Shown in pieces: positions 28,894 through 38,324 of a stretch of 64,000 bases of DNA. Every line of letters begins with the position of its first letter. Positions within the stretch are counted from its first letter, which is position 1. Origin of the DNA: Mangrovibacterium lignilyticum (lineage in GTDB: Bacteria > Bacteroidota > Bacteroidia > Bacteroidales > Prolixibacteraceae); NCBI RefSeq assembly GCF_010882175.1, contig NZ_WKLH01000005.1, positions 234,585 through 298,584 of the forward strand. The letters run 5' to 3'. The notes under the pieces are model-generated. The model worked only from the letters and a program-made list of their open reading frames with translations, was not told the DNA's origin and searched no databases. Made by a program: the position numbers and the translations under genes.

Positions 28894-28997
28894 TACTTTT
28901 AAATTTTAATGGTTACTACTTAGAAATCCTTAATTATCCTTGTTCGATGGTTTATCCGAGAATAAGGAAAAAGGTAACCCCAGCAAAAGAGAGAAAA

Positions 28998-31919
28998 ATG
29001 AATAAAATAATTCGACTAACATGTAAGTGCAATATATACAGATACTTGAAGATGGTATTTTTTTTTCATTTTTTCATTTTTTCATTTCAATCTAGCTCAC
29101 AAGATCTAAAATCATTAGATGGTATACCTGATAGTATCAAAGCAATCCAGTATAATAAGAAGGGGATCAATGCGGCGCGCCTTGGTGATTTTGAGCTAGC
29201 CAGAAATTACTTTTACAGATTAAAGACAATAAGAGAAAAGCAATTTGGTCGTTATTCGCACCGATTGGCGGGTACTTTAATTAATATAGGAATTCAGAAT
29301 AAAAATTTAGGGAATTATGAAGGGGCGATAGATAATTATTTACAGGCTGAGCGATTATACATTGGTGAGTACTCAGTCGGTTATCCTAGATTAGGTTTTG
29401 TATATGTAAACCTGGGGACTATCTATAAATTAAAGGGGGACTACTTAAAGAATTATGAATATCAACAAAGTGCGTTAAGAGTTTTCAATGAAGACTGGCA
29501 AAATTATAAAGATGCGATCACAACTACTCAATATAACATTGCAGAAGCTTTATACTTATTAAAAAGGTATTCAGAGGCCATCCGTGTTTGTAATGAAAAT
29601 ATCAATACCGTCCAAGCAGATATAAAATCGTATTACACAGGTTTGTTAGCTCGAATTTATGTAGAGCTTGCAGATGATAAATTGGCAAAGCAATATTATC
29701 AGGAGACTTTTAGTATTTTGAAAAAAACAGTTGGAGTTAGTAGCTACGATTTAGGGTTAGAATACAATGATTACGTTAAATTATTACTATCTACTAAAAG
29801 TTATGAGGAAATACCTCATTATAATGACATCTCAGAAGAGATTATTTCGAAATACTTTTCTCAACGAAGTACTCAGTATGCATCGGTCATGATCAATTAT
29901 GCTGATTATTATTCTTTGCGATTTTCTGAAGCAAGCTATCTGTCAGACTTTAATATGAAGAAGCAAGAGGACTTGATGAAGGCGCTGAATTATTATCAGA
30001 AAGCTATAATTGCAGCAACAAGTACTTTTAATAATACGGATCCAAATACAAATCCCGGAATTGAAGAAGCAGTTTCGGAACTGCAATTACTGGAGATTCT
30101 GAAAAAGAAATCGCTATGCTTCTCTGCAATTGGGGATTTAAAACTCAACATAAATAAAAAGCCAGAGGCGATTGCTTATTATAAATCTGGTTTGGAAGCC
30201 ATCCAAATGGCGATTGAATTAGTTCATCAAATTCGCACTGGTTTTGTGTCGGAAGATAGCCGTCTTTTCCTTTCCGAAAATCAGCAATCAACTTTTGTCG
30301 AAGCAGTCAACCTTTGCTACAAACTATATAATCAAACAAATGAAGACCAGTATGTGAGTAAGGGCTTTGAATTAACAGAGAAAAGCAAATCTGCCAGTTT
30401 CCTGGCTGCGGTTAAAGATTCCCGGGCAAAACAGTTTGGTGGCATTCCTGATAGTTTGCAGAACAAAGAAGATGTGTTGAAAATTAATATCTCTAATTAT
30501 AAGCAAATGTTGTACGAAGAGAGTCAACAGGAAGAGCCGGACTCTGTAAAGGTTGCCTTATATAATAGTAAGATTTTTAATTATACAGAAAAATATACAC
30601 AATTGGTTCAATTGCTTGAAGACTCTTTCCCCAAGTACTATTCCTTTAAATATGCTGATGAAGTTGTTAGTTTGGATCAGATTCGGGAGCGAATCCGGAA
30701 TCGTGATGCGATTGTTGAATATTTAATTGATGAACCTGATGGACACAAATATTCCGGGAATTTATTCCGGTTTGTGATCACTAACGATCAATTCAGTTTT
30801 TCGAAGATTTCAATAGATACTACATTCACGAAAAGAATCGAAGATGTCTATCAATTTTTAACGAGCTCCGACTATCAATACACGGATAAGACAGACTATC
30901 AGAATTACGTGTTGTCGTCCTATCAATTGTATGATGATTTATTTGGTAAAATGGAGCAGGACCTGGAGGGGAAGAATTTGGTGGTGATACCGGATGATAA
31001 ACTTGCTTATATTCCCTTTGATGCCTTATTGTATGAAATGCCGGATACTGCGGCGATGAATTTTAGAAATTTACCCTACCTGATTCGGAAACACTCGATT
31101 AGTTACACCTATTCAACCACCTTGCTCTTTGACTATTTTGAGAAAGAGAAAAAGGCGGATAAAAGATTGTTGGCTTTTGCTCCGAGCTATGATAATGACG
31201 ACCGTGATTATAACGAAGTAGCTGAATTCAGGGCAGGACTGCTGCCTCTACAAGCTGTAGACAAAGAAGTGGAGTATATTAACCAGTTTATGGCTGGTGA
31301 TATCTTTAAGGATTCCTTGGCTCAGGAAAGTCGCTTCAAAGCGTTGGCAAAAGATTATGATGTACTCCACCTGGCCATGCACACGATAATGAATGATACC
31401 TTGCCAATGTATTCAAAATTGGCGTTTGCAAAGCCTTTGAGTGATGGAACTGATGATGGCTGGCTAAATACCAGCGAGATATACAATATGCAGTTGAACG
31501 CTCGTATGGCAGTTTTGAGCGCTTGTAATACCGGAAGCGGAAAGATGCAAAAAGGGGAAGGAGTGATGAGTTTGGCACGAGGATTTTTATATGCCGGATG
31601 TCCTTCTATAATAATGACGCTTTGGGAAGTTGAAGACGAGTCGGGGGCTAATATCATGCGCGATTTTTACCGCTTCCTTTCCAGTGGGAAAAATAAAGCT
31701 GACGCATTGCGACTTGCTAAACTTGCGCACATCGAAAACGCGGATCCGTTAAAAGCTCATCCTCATTTTTGGCTCGCGTATGTCGCTGTTGGAAATACTT
31801 CTCCACTATATGCAGGAAAGGATTTGTATTTTATCGGAATAGTGCTTTTGATTATAATTGGGATTTTGGTCGATCAGTTTAGGCGCAGAAAAAAGCATAC
31901 CAAGAGAAGCAAGGCATAA
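28998..31919 (+). CDS. Membrane-anchored TPR-CHAT cysteine protease
   Basis: A 973-residue protein from the ATG at 28998, chosen because an N-terminal export signal (VFFFHFFIFSF, then SSSQ) follows; an in-frame ATG 51 bp upstream is less likely. The first 450 residues are TPR repeats (for example LGNYEGAIDNYLQAERLY and LYLLKRYSEAIRVCNENI). The C-terminal third is a CHAT (caspase-like) domain with catalytic His795 in VLHLAMHTIMND and Cys843 in VLSACNTGSGK, then GEGVMSLARGFLYAG and MTLWEVEDESG, all family signatures. Residues 943-961 form a membrane helix followed by a basic tail, so the protease domain should face the periplasm. It is divergent from the peptide gene and neighbours a sigma factor and an anti-sigma-like protein; a role in cleaving that protein is inferred. 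Confidence 0.85.
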   Translation: MNKIIRLTCKCNIYRYLKMVFFFHFFIFSFQSSSQDLKSLDGIPDSIKAIQYNKKGINAARLGDFELARNYFYRLKTIREKQFGRYSHRLAGTLINIGIQNKNLGNYEGAIDNYLQAERLYIGEYSVGYPRLGFVYVNLGTIYKLKGDYLKNYEYQQSALRVFNEDWQNYKDAITTTQYNIAEALYLLKRYSEAIRVCNENINTVQADIKSYYTGLLARIYVELADDKLAKQYYQETFSILKKTVGVSSYDLGLEYNDYVKLLLSTKSYEEIPHYNDISEEIISKYFSQRSTQYASVMINYADYYSLRFSEASYLSDFNMKKQEDLMKALNYYQKAIIAATSTFNNTDPNTNPGIEEAVSELQLLEILKKKSLCFSAIGDLKLNINKKPEAIAYYKSGLEAIQMAIELVHQIRTGFVSEDSRLFLSENQQSTFVEAVNLCYKLYNQTNEDQYVSKGFELTEKSKSASFLAAVKDSRAKQFGGIPDSLQNKEDVLKINISNYKQMLYEESQQEEPDSVKVALYNSKIFNYTEKYTQLVQLLEDSFPKYYSFKYADEVVSLDQIRERIRNRDAIVEYLIDEPDGHKYSGNLFRFVITNDQFSFSKISIDTTFTKRIEDVYQFLTSSDYQYTDKTDYQNYVLSSYQLYDDLFGKMEQDLEGKNLVVIPDDKLAYIPFDALLYEMPDTAAMNFRNLPYLIRKHSISYTYSTTLLFDYFEKEKKADKRLLAFAPSYDNDDRDYNEVAEFRAGLLPLQAVDKEVEYINQFMAGDIFKDSLAQESRFKALAKDYDVLHLAMHTIMNDTLPMYSKLAFAKPLSDGTDDGWLNTSEIYNMQLNARMAVLSACNTGSGKMQKGEGVMSLARGFLYAGCPSIIMTLWEVEDESGANIMRDFYRFLSSGKNKADALRLAKLAHIENADPLKAHPHFWLAYVAVGNTSPLYAGKDLYFIGIVLLIIIGILVDQFRRRKKHTKRSKA

Positions 31920-32002
31920 ATTGATCCGTTACCAATATTTCAGATATAAGATTGACTCCGCAAGAATTAGTGTGTCAAGTTCGGAATAGCAGATATTGAA
32001 TA

Positions 32003-32587
32003 CTACAGGTTGTTTTCCAAAATCTTCTTATATTCAATATCTTGTTTGATACTTTTAACCAAGTACTCTTTGCATTTGTATTTTCGCTTCTTGGCATATT
32101 TCTCGCTCTGAAACCCCATGACTTTAGCGATTTGCTTTAACGGAACTTTATCAAAAAACATCTGCAAAACTCGTTGGCAGTCGGTTCCTAAATTTTTAAA
32201 GTGCTTTTGATAAAGGCGGTATTTCTCATTCATCTCAGCAGTAGTCTCAAACGCATTATCGTAGATTTCAGTGTTGAAATCATGATTGTCCTGAATTTTT
32301 TCGCGTTCAGTTTTGCGTTTTTCCAGTTGTTTCAGCCAAAGAAAACGACAAACAGAATAGAGGTAAGTTTCAAATGAGCAGTCTAAAACCAAATCATTTG
32401 CTTTTAGTTTGCGGTAAATAATAATGATCGCCTCCTGAAAGATATCGTTCGAATCATCATCGTCCCCACTATTCTTCTTGATGAAGAAATTAATTTTATA
32501 AAAGAAATTTTTATAAATATACTGGAGGACCAGATTATCATTTCTAAGAATCCCGTGCAGGAGTTCTTCATTCGTATAGTTTACCAT
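32003..32587 (-). CDS. ECF-type RNA polymerase sigma factor
   Basis: A 194-residue sigma-70 family protein. Region 2 spans about residues 20-90 (DIFQEAIIIIYRKLK with the core-binding and -10 helix, then YLYSVCRFLWLKQLEKRK), and region 4 is near 135-185 (CQRVLQMFFDKVPLKQIAKVMGF, written here as two joined helices of a helix-turn-helix). An acidic DDDD run precedes region 2. The ATG at 32587 is preferred over an earlier one at 32632. The gene converges with the TPR-CHAT gene, leaving 83 bp between them, and belongs to the same locus as the anti-sigma-like protein. Confidence 0.85.
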   Translation of the reverse strand: MVNYTNEELLHGILRNDNLVLQYIYKNFFYKINFFIKKNSGDDDDSNDIFQEAIIIIYRKLKANDLVLDCSFETYLYSVCRFLWLKQLEKRKTEREKIQDNHDFNTEIYDNAFETTAEMNEKYRLYQKHFKNLGTDCQRVLQMFFDKVPLKQIAKVMGFQSEKYAKKRKYKCKEYLVKSIKQDIEYKKILENNL

Positions 32588-32757
32588 ATCATTCTCTCTT
32601 TCTGAAATAAAAAAATCATGTACCTGTTTCAACTAATAGCGTAGAGGAAAACGAGCGTTCAAAATTCTTTTGAAATACCAGGATAAATATGTCTATAAAA
32701 TGTTTAAAAAACAAGAAGATATAATCAATTTTTTTAAGAGGAGGATTAATTTATTTA

Positions 32758-32786
32758 GAATCCGTTAACAAATTGAATCCGGTTAA
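32758..32786. promoter_or_regulatory. Direct repeat GAATCCGTTAA / GAATCCGGTTAA
   Basis: Two near-identical 11-12 bp direct repeats (32758-32768 and 32775-32786) 17 bp apart, about 170-200 bp upstream of the sigma gene start in an otherwise AT-rich spacer. A tandem protein-binding site or sigma-dependent promoter element is possible. Confidence 0.35.
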
Positions 32787-32966
32787 ACTATTGATAGCTA
32801 TAAGGTTTATTCGTTTAGTTTAACCCATTTAAATTTTGTTAATGTTTGACTTGTGCTCTGAGCGCGATGGATGAATAGATCAAGATTGAAGAAGTTCAAT
32901 TAAATAATTGGAGCTAATCTGAGTTCGGATTGAAATGAGGGAGAATGGATCCGAGGGGTAAAAAAT

Positions 32967-32994
32967 AAAAGGTAGACCCTCTGGCCTACCTTTT
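32967..32994 (-). terminator. Terminator of the TonB gene
   Basis: AAAAGGTAG (32967-32975) pairs with CTACCTTTT (32986-32994). On the minus strand the hairpin is followed by ATTTTTTACC, a T-run. It lies 136 bp after the TonB stop codon. Confidence 0.7.
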
Positions 32995-32997
32995 CTC

Positions 32998-33093
32998 ACT
33001 AAACTAACTAACCTAACTAAACCTAAACTTATGAAAAAAAACGTATCACAAAGATATGCTCAAAAACAGCAAATTAGTTTGAAAATTTGTTAA
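32998..33093 (+). pseudogene. Orphan SusC-type leader with a 20-codon remnant
   Basis: A run of CTAAC-type repeats (CTAAACTAACTAACCTAACT and onward to 33030) immediately precedes ATGAAAAAAAACG at 33031, the arrangement that typically starts TonB-dependent receptor or other long outer-membrane genes in Bacteroidota. Here the frame, MKKNVSQRYAQKQQISLKIC, stops after 20 codons at 33093 and no receptor follows, since the next gene is on the opposite strand. It looks like the deleted start of a former gene, though a short leader peptide is possible. Confidence 0.4.
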
Positions 33094-33130
33094 TTGATGT
33101 TAAAACAGTGTTTTTTCTACAATAAGGGGC

Positions 33131-33862
33131 TTATTGTGCCACAAATGTGTACGAGATTGTTCCTTTTTGAGGCGAGGGGGAATCTGCTTTTGCATCAAAC
33201 ACGGTGCGCAGTGCTGCTTGAAGTGCATACTCAGGTAGCATGGGATCCGATATTTGCGCATGAGGTTGGAGCTGCGCTTTAATGACTTTACCGGAAGGTG
33301 ATACCCAAATGTCAACTGTAATTTTGCCACCTCCTTTTGCCAGGTAGACCGGGATTGGCAAGCGAACGTGATAACGATTCTCCAGGTTGTAATGAATGTT
33401 ACTCTCGCCGGAATAGACTGTATTGGAAATTTTTTCAGGATCCATGCCTTCTGTGGTTTGTTCCGGCATTTCAAACTTCTTCATTTCCGGAATTTCTTTG
33501 GATAATTGTTTATTGACGTTAGTAACTAATTTTTGTGCTTCGGCAATCTCGCGTTGGTAGTCTTCATCAAAAAACGGATCTTTCTGAGCAGCGTCGTTAA
33601 CCGCACGGTTACTCATCGACGCTGAAGGATTATCCAAACTGGCAGATGGGGTGTTTTCATCTTCCTGCATGGGTTTTTCAACCTTTTCAATTTCCGGTAA
33701 TTCTTCAATCGAGCTGAAATCAATGATAATTTCTTCCTCTTTGACTTCGCCTTCAATCTTCACATTTGCCAGTAGGATCGCTACAAATAGTAAGACATGA
33801 AAGGCCAGGGTGCCGATTATACCGTATATATTGTCGTGATATAGTTTCTTAATTCGTTGCAT
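33131..33862 (-). CDS. TonB-family energy transducer
   Basis: A 243-residue inner-membrane protein. A single membrane segment (about 13-33, IIGTLAFHVLLFVAILLANV) is followed by an acidic, proline-poor linker and a C-terminal TonB-like domain with RLPIPVYLAKGGGKITVDIW and GKVIKAQ. TonB proteins transmit proton-motive force to outer-membrane receptors. The acidic linker lacks the usual Pro-Lys repeats. The ATG at 33862 was chosen because a -7 promoter box lies only 7 bp upstream, excluding the longer in-frame start at 33904. No ExbB/ExbD or receptor gene is adjacent. Confidence 0.8.
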   Translation of the reverse strand: MQRIKKLYHDNIYGIIGTLAFHVLLFVAILLANVKIEGEVKEEEIIIDFSSIEELPEIEKVEKPMQEDENTPSASLDNPSASMSNRAVNDAAQKDPFFDEDYQREIAEAQKLVTNVNKQLSKEIPEMKKFEMPEQTTEGMDPEKISNTVYSGESNIHYNLENRYHVRLPIPVYLAKGGGKITVDIWVSPSGKVIKAQLQPHAQISDPMLPEYALQAALRTVFDAKADSPSPQKGTISYTFVAQ

Positions 33863-33868
33863 GGAGTG

Positions 33869-33876
33869 CAAAGTTA
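33869..33876 (-). promoter_or_regulatory. -7 box of the TonB gene, nearly leaderless
   Basis: TAACTTTG on the minus strand matches TAnnTTTG. It is only 6 bp from the start codon at 33862, so the mRNA would have little or no 5' leader. TTTTG lies upstream on the minus strand at 33905-33901. Confidence 0.5.
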
Positions 33877-34011
33877 TAATAATGCGAATCAATTTTATTA
33901 TCAAAATATGTCAGTCTGTGTATGAATTTTACATACTTTGATTATTATTTCAGATCATAAATTATAATAATTAAGAAGGGCTTTTTATTTTTAGCTATTA
34001 GGATTAGGGAA

Positions 34012-35841
34012 ATGAATATAACCTCTCAAATATTAACCATTGCTTTCTTTTCGTTAGTAGTTAATGGTTTTGCTGTTGATTTTCAGGTCGATTCTGTTGG
34101 CGATGCGAATCAGCAGACGGAGGTTTTGCCGGATAGTGTCTCAGATGAAATTAAGCAAAACGGATTTACTCGGTTTGTTTATGAACGTCTTGTCAGCGAA
34201 AAGAACGATTCGAAAGAGCTTTTTAATCAATATGAGAAGTTGAATGCACTTCAGGGAAAACGAATCGCAACAATAACCTTTAAGCAGTTGGATATTTTCG
34301 GGCCGACATTTCAGGATACATCGAAAGTAACTGATGTTGGAATTGAAAAATTTGCCAATAAAGTTCATACGCGAACCAATGATCGAATTATTCAAAAGAA
34401 TATCCTATTTCACGTGGGCGATGAACTTGATCCTGAACGCTTACTTGAAAACGAGCGGATTATTCGTTTGTTGCCGTTTATTAAGGATGTTAGAATAATA
34501 GCGCAAGTGAATGAGATGGACAGCACGTATGTGGACCTGACTGTTGTTACCAAGGATGTGTTTGCCTTTGGAGTCCGCGCTCGTTTTAGTTCCATTGATG
34601 CGGGGACGTTGGAGCTGTATAACCAGAATGTTTGGGGGGCGGGACACCAAATATCGGCTGCGGTAGTGTCGAATGTAGATGAGAAGCCTTATGTTGGATT
34701 TGAAGGGTTTTACTCGATCAATAATATTAACGGGCAATTTGTGAATGTCGCTTTGGGGTATGCCAATACTTACAGGCGTGAGGGTATTGTGTTCGAGTCG
34801 GAAAAACAATTTTTAAGAACGAGCACGAAATGGGGTGGTGGGTTAGATTTCTACCGCCTTTTTAGAAGTGATCGGTTTTACGAAAATGAAACACTTCCAA
34901 TAGATACCTCTTTAAATTATCGGTCGTTTGACCTTTGGACTGGATATTCCTTTCAGATCGGTGATAATACGGAGCGAAATAATTTACAATTTGTGGTGTC
35001 GGGGAGATACCGGAACTTGTATTTTTATGATCGACCACCCCCGGGCGAAGATAATAAACAGTTGTTTTCGCACTCTAATATGTACATGGCAAGCTTAAGC
35101 TTGTCCAGACGCTACTATATTCGAGATCACCACATTTTAGGCTATGGAATTACTGAAGATATTCCGAAAGGATTTCTGCATGAGTGGGTGATTGGTTTTG
35201 ACGATAACGAAAGTGATGATCGGTGGTATTCTCATCTCTATTTTTCATCCGGAAACCTGATCAACTATAAGCCGTCATATATGTTTTTGTCGGCTGGAAT
35301 CGGGAGTTTTTTCAACGCCCGAAGGATGGAGCAGGGCTTGGTTGAGTTGAATTGGGAATACATTAGCCGTCAATTCAGATTAGGGGTGAAAAGTGGAAGG
35401 CAGTTTTTAAAATTGAAGTATTTGTACGGTTTCAAACGCTTTGAACAGGAAAGCTTGCTGCTGAAGAATCGATATGGAATTCGCGGCTTCTACACCGATA
35501 TTCCGCAAGGAACGCAACGCTTGGTGCTCAGCTCTGAGACGGTTGTTTTTCTTCGGAAAAGTCTCCTGAATTTTAACTTCGCCTTTTTCGGGTTCGCTGA
35601 TCTGGGGATTATCGGATCGTCCAAGAAGGTTATTTTCACGCAGGATTATTATGCCGGAATCGGAGGAGGGGTTAGAATACGGAATGAAAACCTCATTTTC
35701 AGAACCATTCAGTTGCGATTGGCATTTTATCCGGGACATCCGGCTGATGCAAGTGCTTTCGGATTCAGCTTACGGGAATTGAGCGGAAGCCGGTTTTATA
35801 GTTTTCAACCCCGGAAGCCGGAACCGCTTCAATTTAAGTAA
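34012..35841 (+). CDS. Outer-membrane surface-antigen-like protein with POTRA-type segment
   Basis: A 609-residue predicted outer-membrane protein with an N-terminal signal peptide. Residues 80-190 look like a POTRA domain (ATITFKQLDIFGPTFQDTS, then IIQKNILFHVGDELDPERL and IRLLPFIKDVRI), the docking fold of BamA/TamA. The rest is rich in alternating aromatic beta strands ending near LSGSRFYSF, consistent with a 16-strand barrel. It is shorter than BamA and has one POTRA, so a lipid- or protein-handling Omp85 relative is likely. Substrate is unknown. It ends at a long bidirectional terminator. Confidence 0.72.
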   Translation: MNITSQILTIAFFSLVVNGFAVDFQVDSVGDANQQTEVLPDSVSDEIKQNGFTRFVYERLVSEKNDSKELFNQYEKLNALQGKRIATITFKQLDIFGPTFQDTSKVTDVGIEKFANKVHTRTNDRIIQKNILFHVGDELDPERLLENERIIRLLPFIKDVRIIAQVNEMDSTYVDLTVVTKDVFAFGVRARFSSIDAGTLELYNQNVWGAGHQISAAVVSNVDEKPYVGFEGFYSINNINGQFVNVALGYANTYRREGIVFESEKQFLRTSTKWGGGLDFYRLFRSDRFYENETLPIDTSLNYRSFDLWTGYSFQIGDNTERNNLQFVVSGRYRNLYFYDRPPPGEDNKQLFSHSNMYMASLSLSRRYYIRDHHILGYGITEDIPKGFLHEWVIGFDDNESDDRWYSHLYFSSGNLINYKPSYMFLSAGIGSFFNARRMEQGLVELNWEYISRQFRLGVKSGRQFLKLKYLYGFKRFEQESLLLKNRYGIRGFYTDIPQGTQRLVLSSETVVFLRKSLLNFNFAFFGFADLGIIGSSKKVIFTQDYYAGIGGGVRIRNENLIFRTIQLRLAFYPGHPADASAFGFSLRELSGSRFYSFQPRKPEPLQFK

Positions 35842-35901
35842 CGGTTGACCTTGGAGTAGTCGGTTGAGTTTCGATTTTGGCACGGGACCAGTCAACTGCG
35901 C

Positions 35902-35953
35902 AAAAAAAAATCTACCATTACCCGAAATCTCAGGTGAATGGTAGATTTTTTTT
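35902..35953. terminator. Bidirectional terminator
   Basis: AAAAAAAATCTACCATT (35903-35919) pairs perfectly with AATGGTAGATTTTTTTT (35937-35953), giving an A-run before and a T-run after. It separates two convergent genes and serves both strands. Confidence 0.9.
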
Positions 35954-35969
35954 GCGTGTTAAAGGCATG

Positions 35970-38138
35970 CTAATGTGCCTGACTAATATTTTGTCCGGAT
36001 GGATCCTCCTTCAAATAATCGAAATAATATTGACTGATCTTCTGCATTAAGTGTAACCGGTCTTTGCCGCGAACGTTGTGTTCGTGAGTTGGGTATGCAA
36101 AAAAGTCAACTTGTTTATTTTGCTCAATACATTCGCGCAGAAACTTCATGCTGTGTTGCATAACGACTGTTTCGTCCTGAGCGCCGTGAATCATCAAGAG
36201 TTTCCCCTGTAAGTTGCCGGCATGATTCAGCATATTGGATTCCTTGTAGCCGTCTGGGTTTTCCTCGGGTGTATCCATGTAGCGTTCACCATACATCACT
36301 TCGTACATGCTCCAGTCGACTACTGGTCCGCCGGCCACACCGACTTTGAAGGTTTCAGGTTGCCGCAACATCAGGTTCAGCGTCATGAAACCACCAAAAC
36401 TCCAGCCATGAACGCCAATTCGATTCTGATCGACATAAGGAAGACTCTTCAGGTAGTCAATTCCCTTCATTTGGTCTTTGGTTTCTTCAACACCCAGCTG
36501 CCGATGGACAACCTCCTCGAACGCCTGGCCTCGATTGGCCGAGCCGCGATTGTCGACGGTGAACATGATATACCCCTGAGAAGCCATATAATAGAACCAC
36601 CAGTTGGCATCGTTGTGCCAGGTGTTGTTGACCAGCTGTGCATGAGGACCACCATAGACATAAACGATAGCCGGGTATTGCTTATTCGGGTTGAAATTGG
36701 TTGGTAAAATCATGCGGGCGTACAGGTCGGTAGAGTCATCAGCGGCCTTTAGCGTAATGATTTTGTTTTCGCCCAGTTGGTAATCTTTTAGGGTATCTTC
36801 AGCTTTTGAGATGTTTCGGACAACTTTGCCGCTGGTGGCGATTAGGTCAGTCTGGCCGGGATTTTTATTGGCCGACCATTTATCGGTAAAATGGGCGAAT
36901 GATGGCGAGAAGTCGGCTTTATGCGTACCGGCATTATTATCCAGCTTTTGGATCGCGCCACTCTTGATGTTCACGCGGTAAATGTGACGGTCAATGGGAC
37001 TTTCTTTTGTCGCCTGAATGTAAGCATAGTTCTCTTTGGAATCGGTACCGTAAAATTCAGTGACTTCCCAATTTCCTTTAGTCAGTTGTTTGATCAACTC
37101 ACCGTCGGTATTGTATACATACAGGTGGAACCAACCATCGTTTCGTGTCCAGTAATAGAACTCATTCGGATTGGTTTTTGAAAACTGAATCGGGTGTTGC
37201 GGCTCCACATAGGTTGAGCGGCTTTCTTCCAGGATTGTTTTCACTTTTTCACCATCGGCCACGCGATATTGATTAAGCTGCATGTGATTTTGTGCCCGGT
37301 TCAGTTCGGCCATGTAGATGAACTCTTCGTTCGGTCCCCAGCTGATGTTGGTCAGATAATGATCGTCCGGACCTGCAGATTTCAGGTAGGTTGTTTTTCC
37401 TGTTTCAACATTGTAAACCCCCAGCGTTACCTGGTGACTGGTCATGCCGGCCATGGGGTATCTGACAGGTGTTTCTTCCGCTTGCCGGGCCATGAAATCA
37501 ACCAACGGATAATCTTTCACCATGCTTTCATCCTTGCGGTAAAAGGCCAGGTATTTGCCCGAGGGAGACCAAAAGGTTCCTTTCTCGATGCCAAACTCAC
37601 GACGGTGAACGTAGCGGCCGCAGACAACACCTTCGTTGGTTTCGTTGGTCACCCGGGTTTCTTTGCCGTCTTTCACGATAAACAGGTTTTGGCCTTTGAC
37701 ATAGGCTACCGACCGGCCTGCTGCACAGAAATCCGGAACTTCACCTTCTTCCGGAACAGTAAGCGTGTATTCAAATTGCTTATTCTTCAAATTGAACACC
37801 GAAATCGTATTGTTGGCATTGAAAATTAATTCGTTGGCATTGCTGGTTGTGAAGCCGGGAATTCGGGTAAACTCAAGCTGGCTTTTTGCGGCCGATTGCT
37901 TTAAAGCGGAGCCGCTGATCAGCATTTGTTTGCCGGCGCTTTTTACGTCGGTTTCCCAGATGGTGTCATTTTCCAGATAAACCAGTTTGTCGTCGCCGAG
38001 CCATTGCAGCTGGTGAAGTTGACGCGGGTACAAATAGGAGTACCGGCCTAAAACAGCATCCTCCAGGCTCATTTGCTTTTGAGCAAACAGCGTTAGCGTA
38101 AAGAGGAATGCACCTAATATGAGGTAAACTCTTTTCAT
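35970..38138 (-). CDS. Secreted dipeptidyl peptidase IV (S9B)
   Basis: A 722-residue exported serine peptidase that removes Xaa-Pro dipeptides. After the signal peptide (YLILGAFLFTLTLFAQ) comes the eight-bladed beta-propeller with the family Glu motif REFGIEKGTFWSPSGKYLAF, then the alpha/beta-hydrolase domain: GHGWSFGGFM-like nucleophile loop (HGWSFGGFMTLNL here), catalytic Asp in IHGAQDETV and His in YPTHEHNVRG. The start at 38138 is the first ATG and follows a consensus promoter. It fits peptide scavenging by this proteolytic, periplasm-rich lineage. Confidence 0.93.
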   Translation of the reverse strand: MKRVYLILGAFLFTLTLFAQKQMSLEDAVLGRYSYLYPRQLHQLQWLGDDKLVYLENDTIWETDVKSAGKQMLISGSALKQSAAKSQLEFTRIPGFTTSNANELIFNANNTISVFNLKNKQFEYTLTVPEEGEVPDFCAAGRSVAYVKGQNLFIVKDGKETRVTNETNEGVVCGRYVHRREFGIEKGTFWSPSGKYLAFYRKDESMVKDYPLVDFMARQAEETPVRYPMAGMTSHQVTLGVYNVETGKTTYLKSAGPDDHYLTNISWGPNEEFIYMAELNRAQNHMQLNQYRVADGEKVKTILEESRSTYVEPQHPIQFSKTNPNEFYYWTRNDGWFHLYVYNTDGELIKQLTKGNWEVTEFYGTDSKENYAYIQATKESPIDRHIYRVNIKSGAIQKLDNNAGTHKADFSPSFAHFTDKWSANKNPGQTDLIATSGKVVRNISKAEDTLKDYQLGENKIITLKAADDSTDLYARMILPTNFNPNKQYPAIVYVYGGPHAQLVNNTWHNDANWWFYYMASQGYIMFTVDNRGSANRGQAFEEVVHRQLGVEETKDQMKGIDYLKSLPYVDQNRIGVHGWSFGGFMTLNLMLRQPETFKVGVAGGPVVDWSMYEVMYGERYMDTPEENPDGYKESNMLNHAGNLQGKLLMIHGAQDETVVMQHSMKFLRECIEQNKQVDFFAYPTHEHNVRGKDRLHLMQKISQYYFDYLKEDPSGQNISQAH

Positions 38139-38191
38139 GATCAATTACTTTCGACTATTTTGTTGTTTCTAATTCCTTTTGATTGGGCGCA

Positions 38192-38221
38192 CAAAATTAG
38201 CGTGTTGGCATTCGCATTCAA
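38192..38221 (-). promoter_or_regulatory. Promoter of the dipeptidyl peptidase gene
   Basis: Minus strand TTG (38221-38219), exactly 19 bp, then TAATTTTG (38199-38192): full Bacteroidota consensus, 54 bp upstream of the start codon at 38138. Confidence 0.75.
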
Positions 38222-38324
38222 TGAGATTTGACAGGCACGCACATGACAATCCGGACTATAAGTAAGCGAATGGCCGGAAATGTTACAGTCAGCCGTTTGT
38301 TAAAACGAAATGCGCTGGTCTGAA

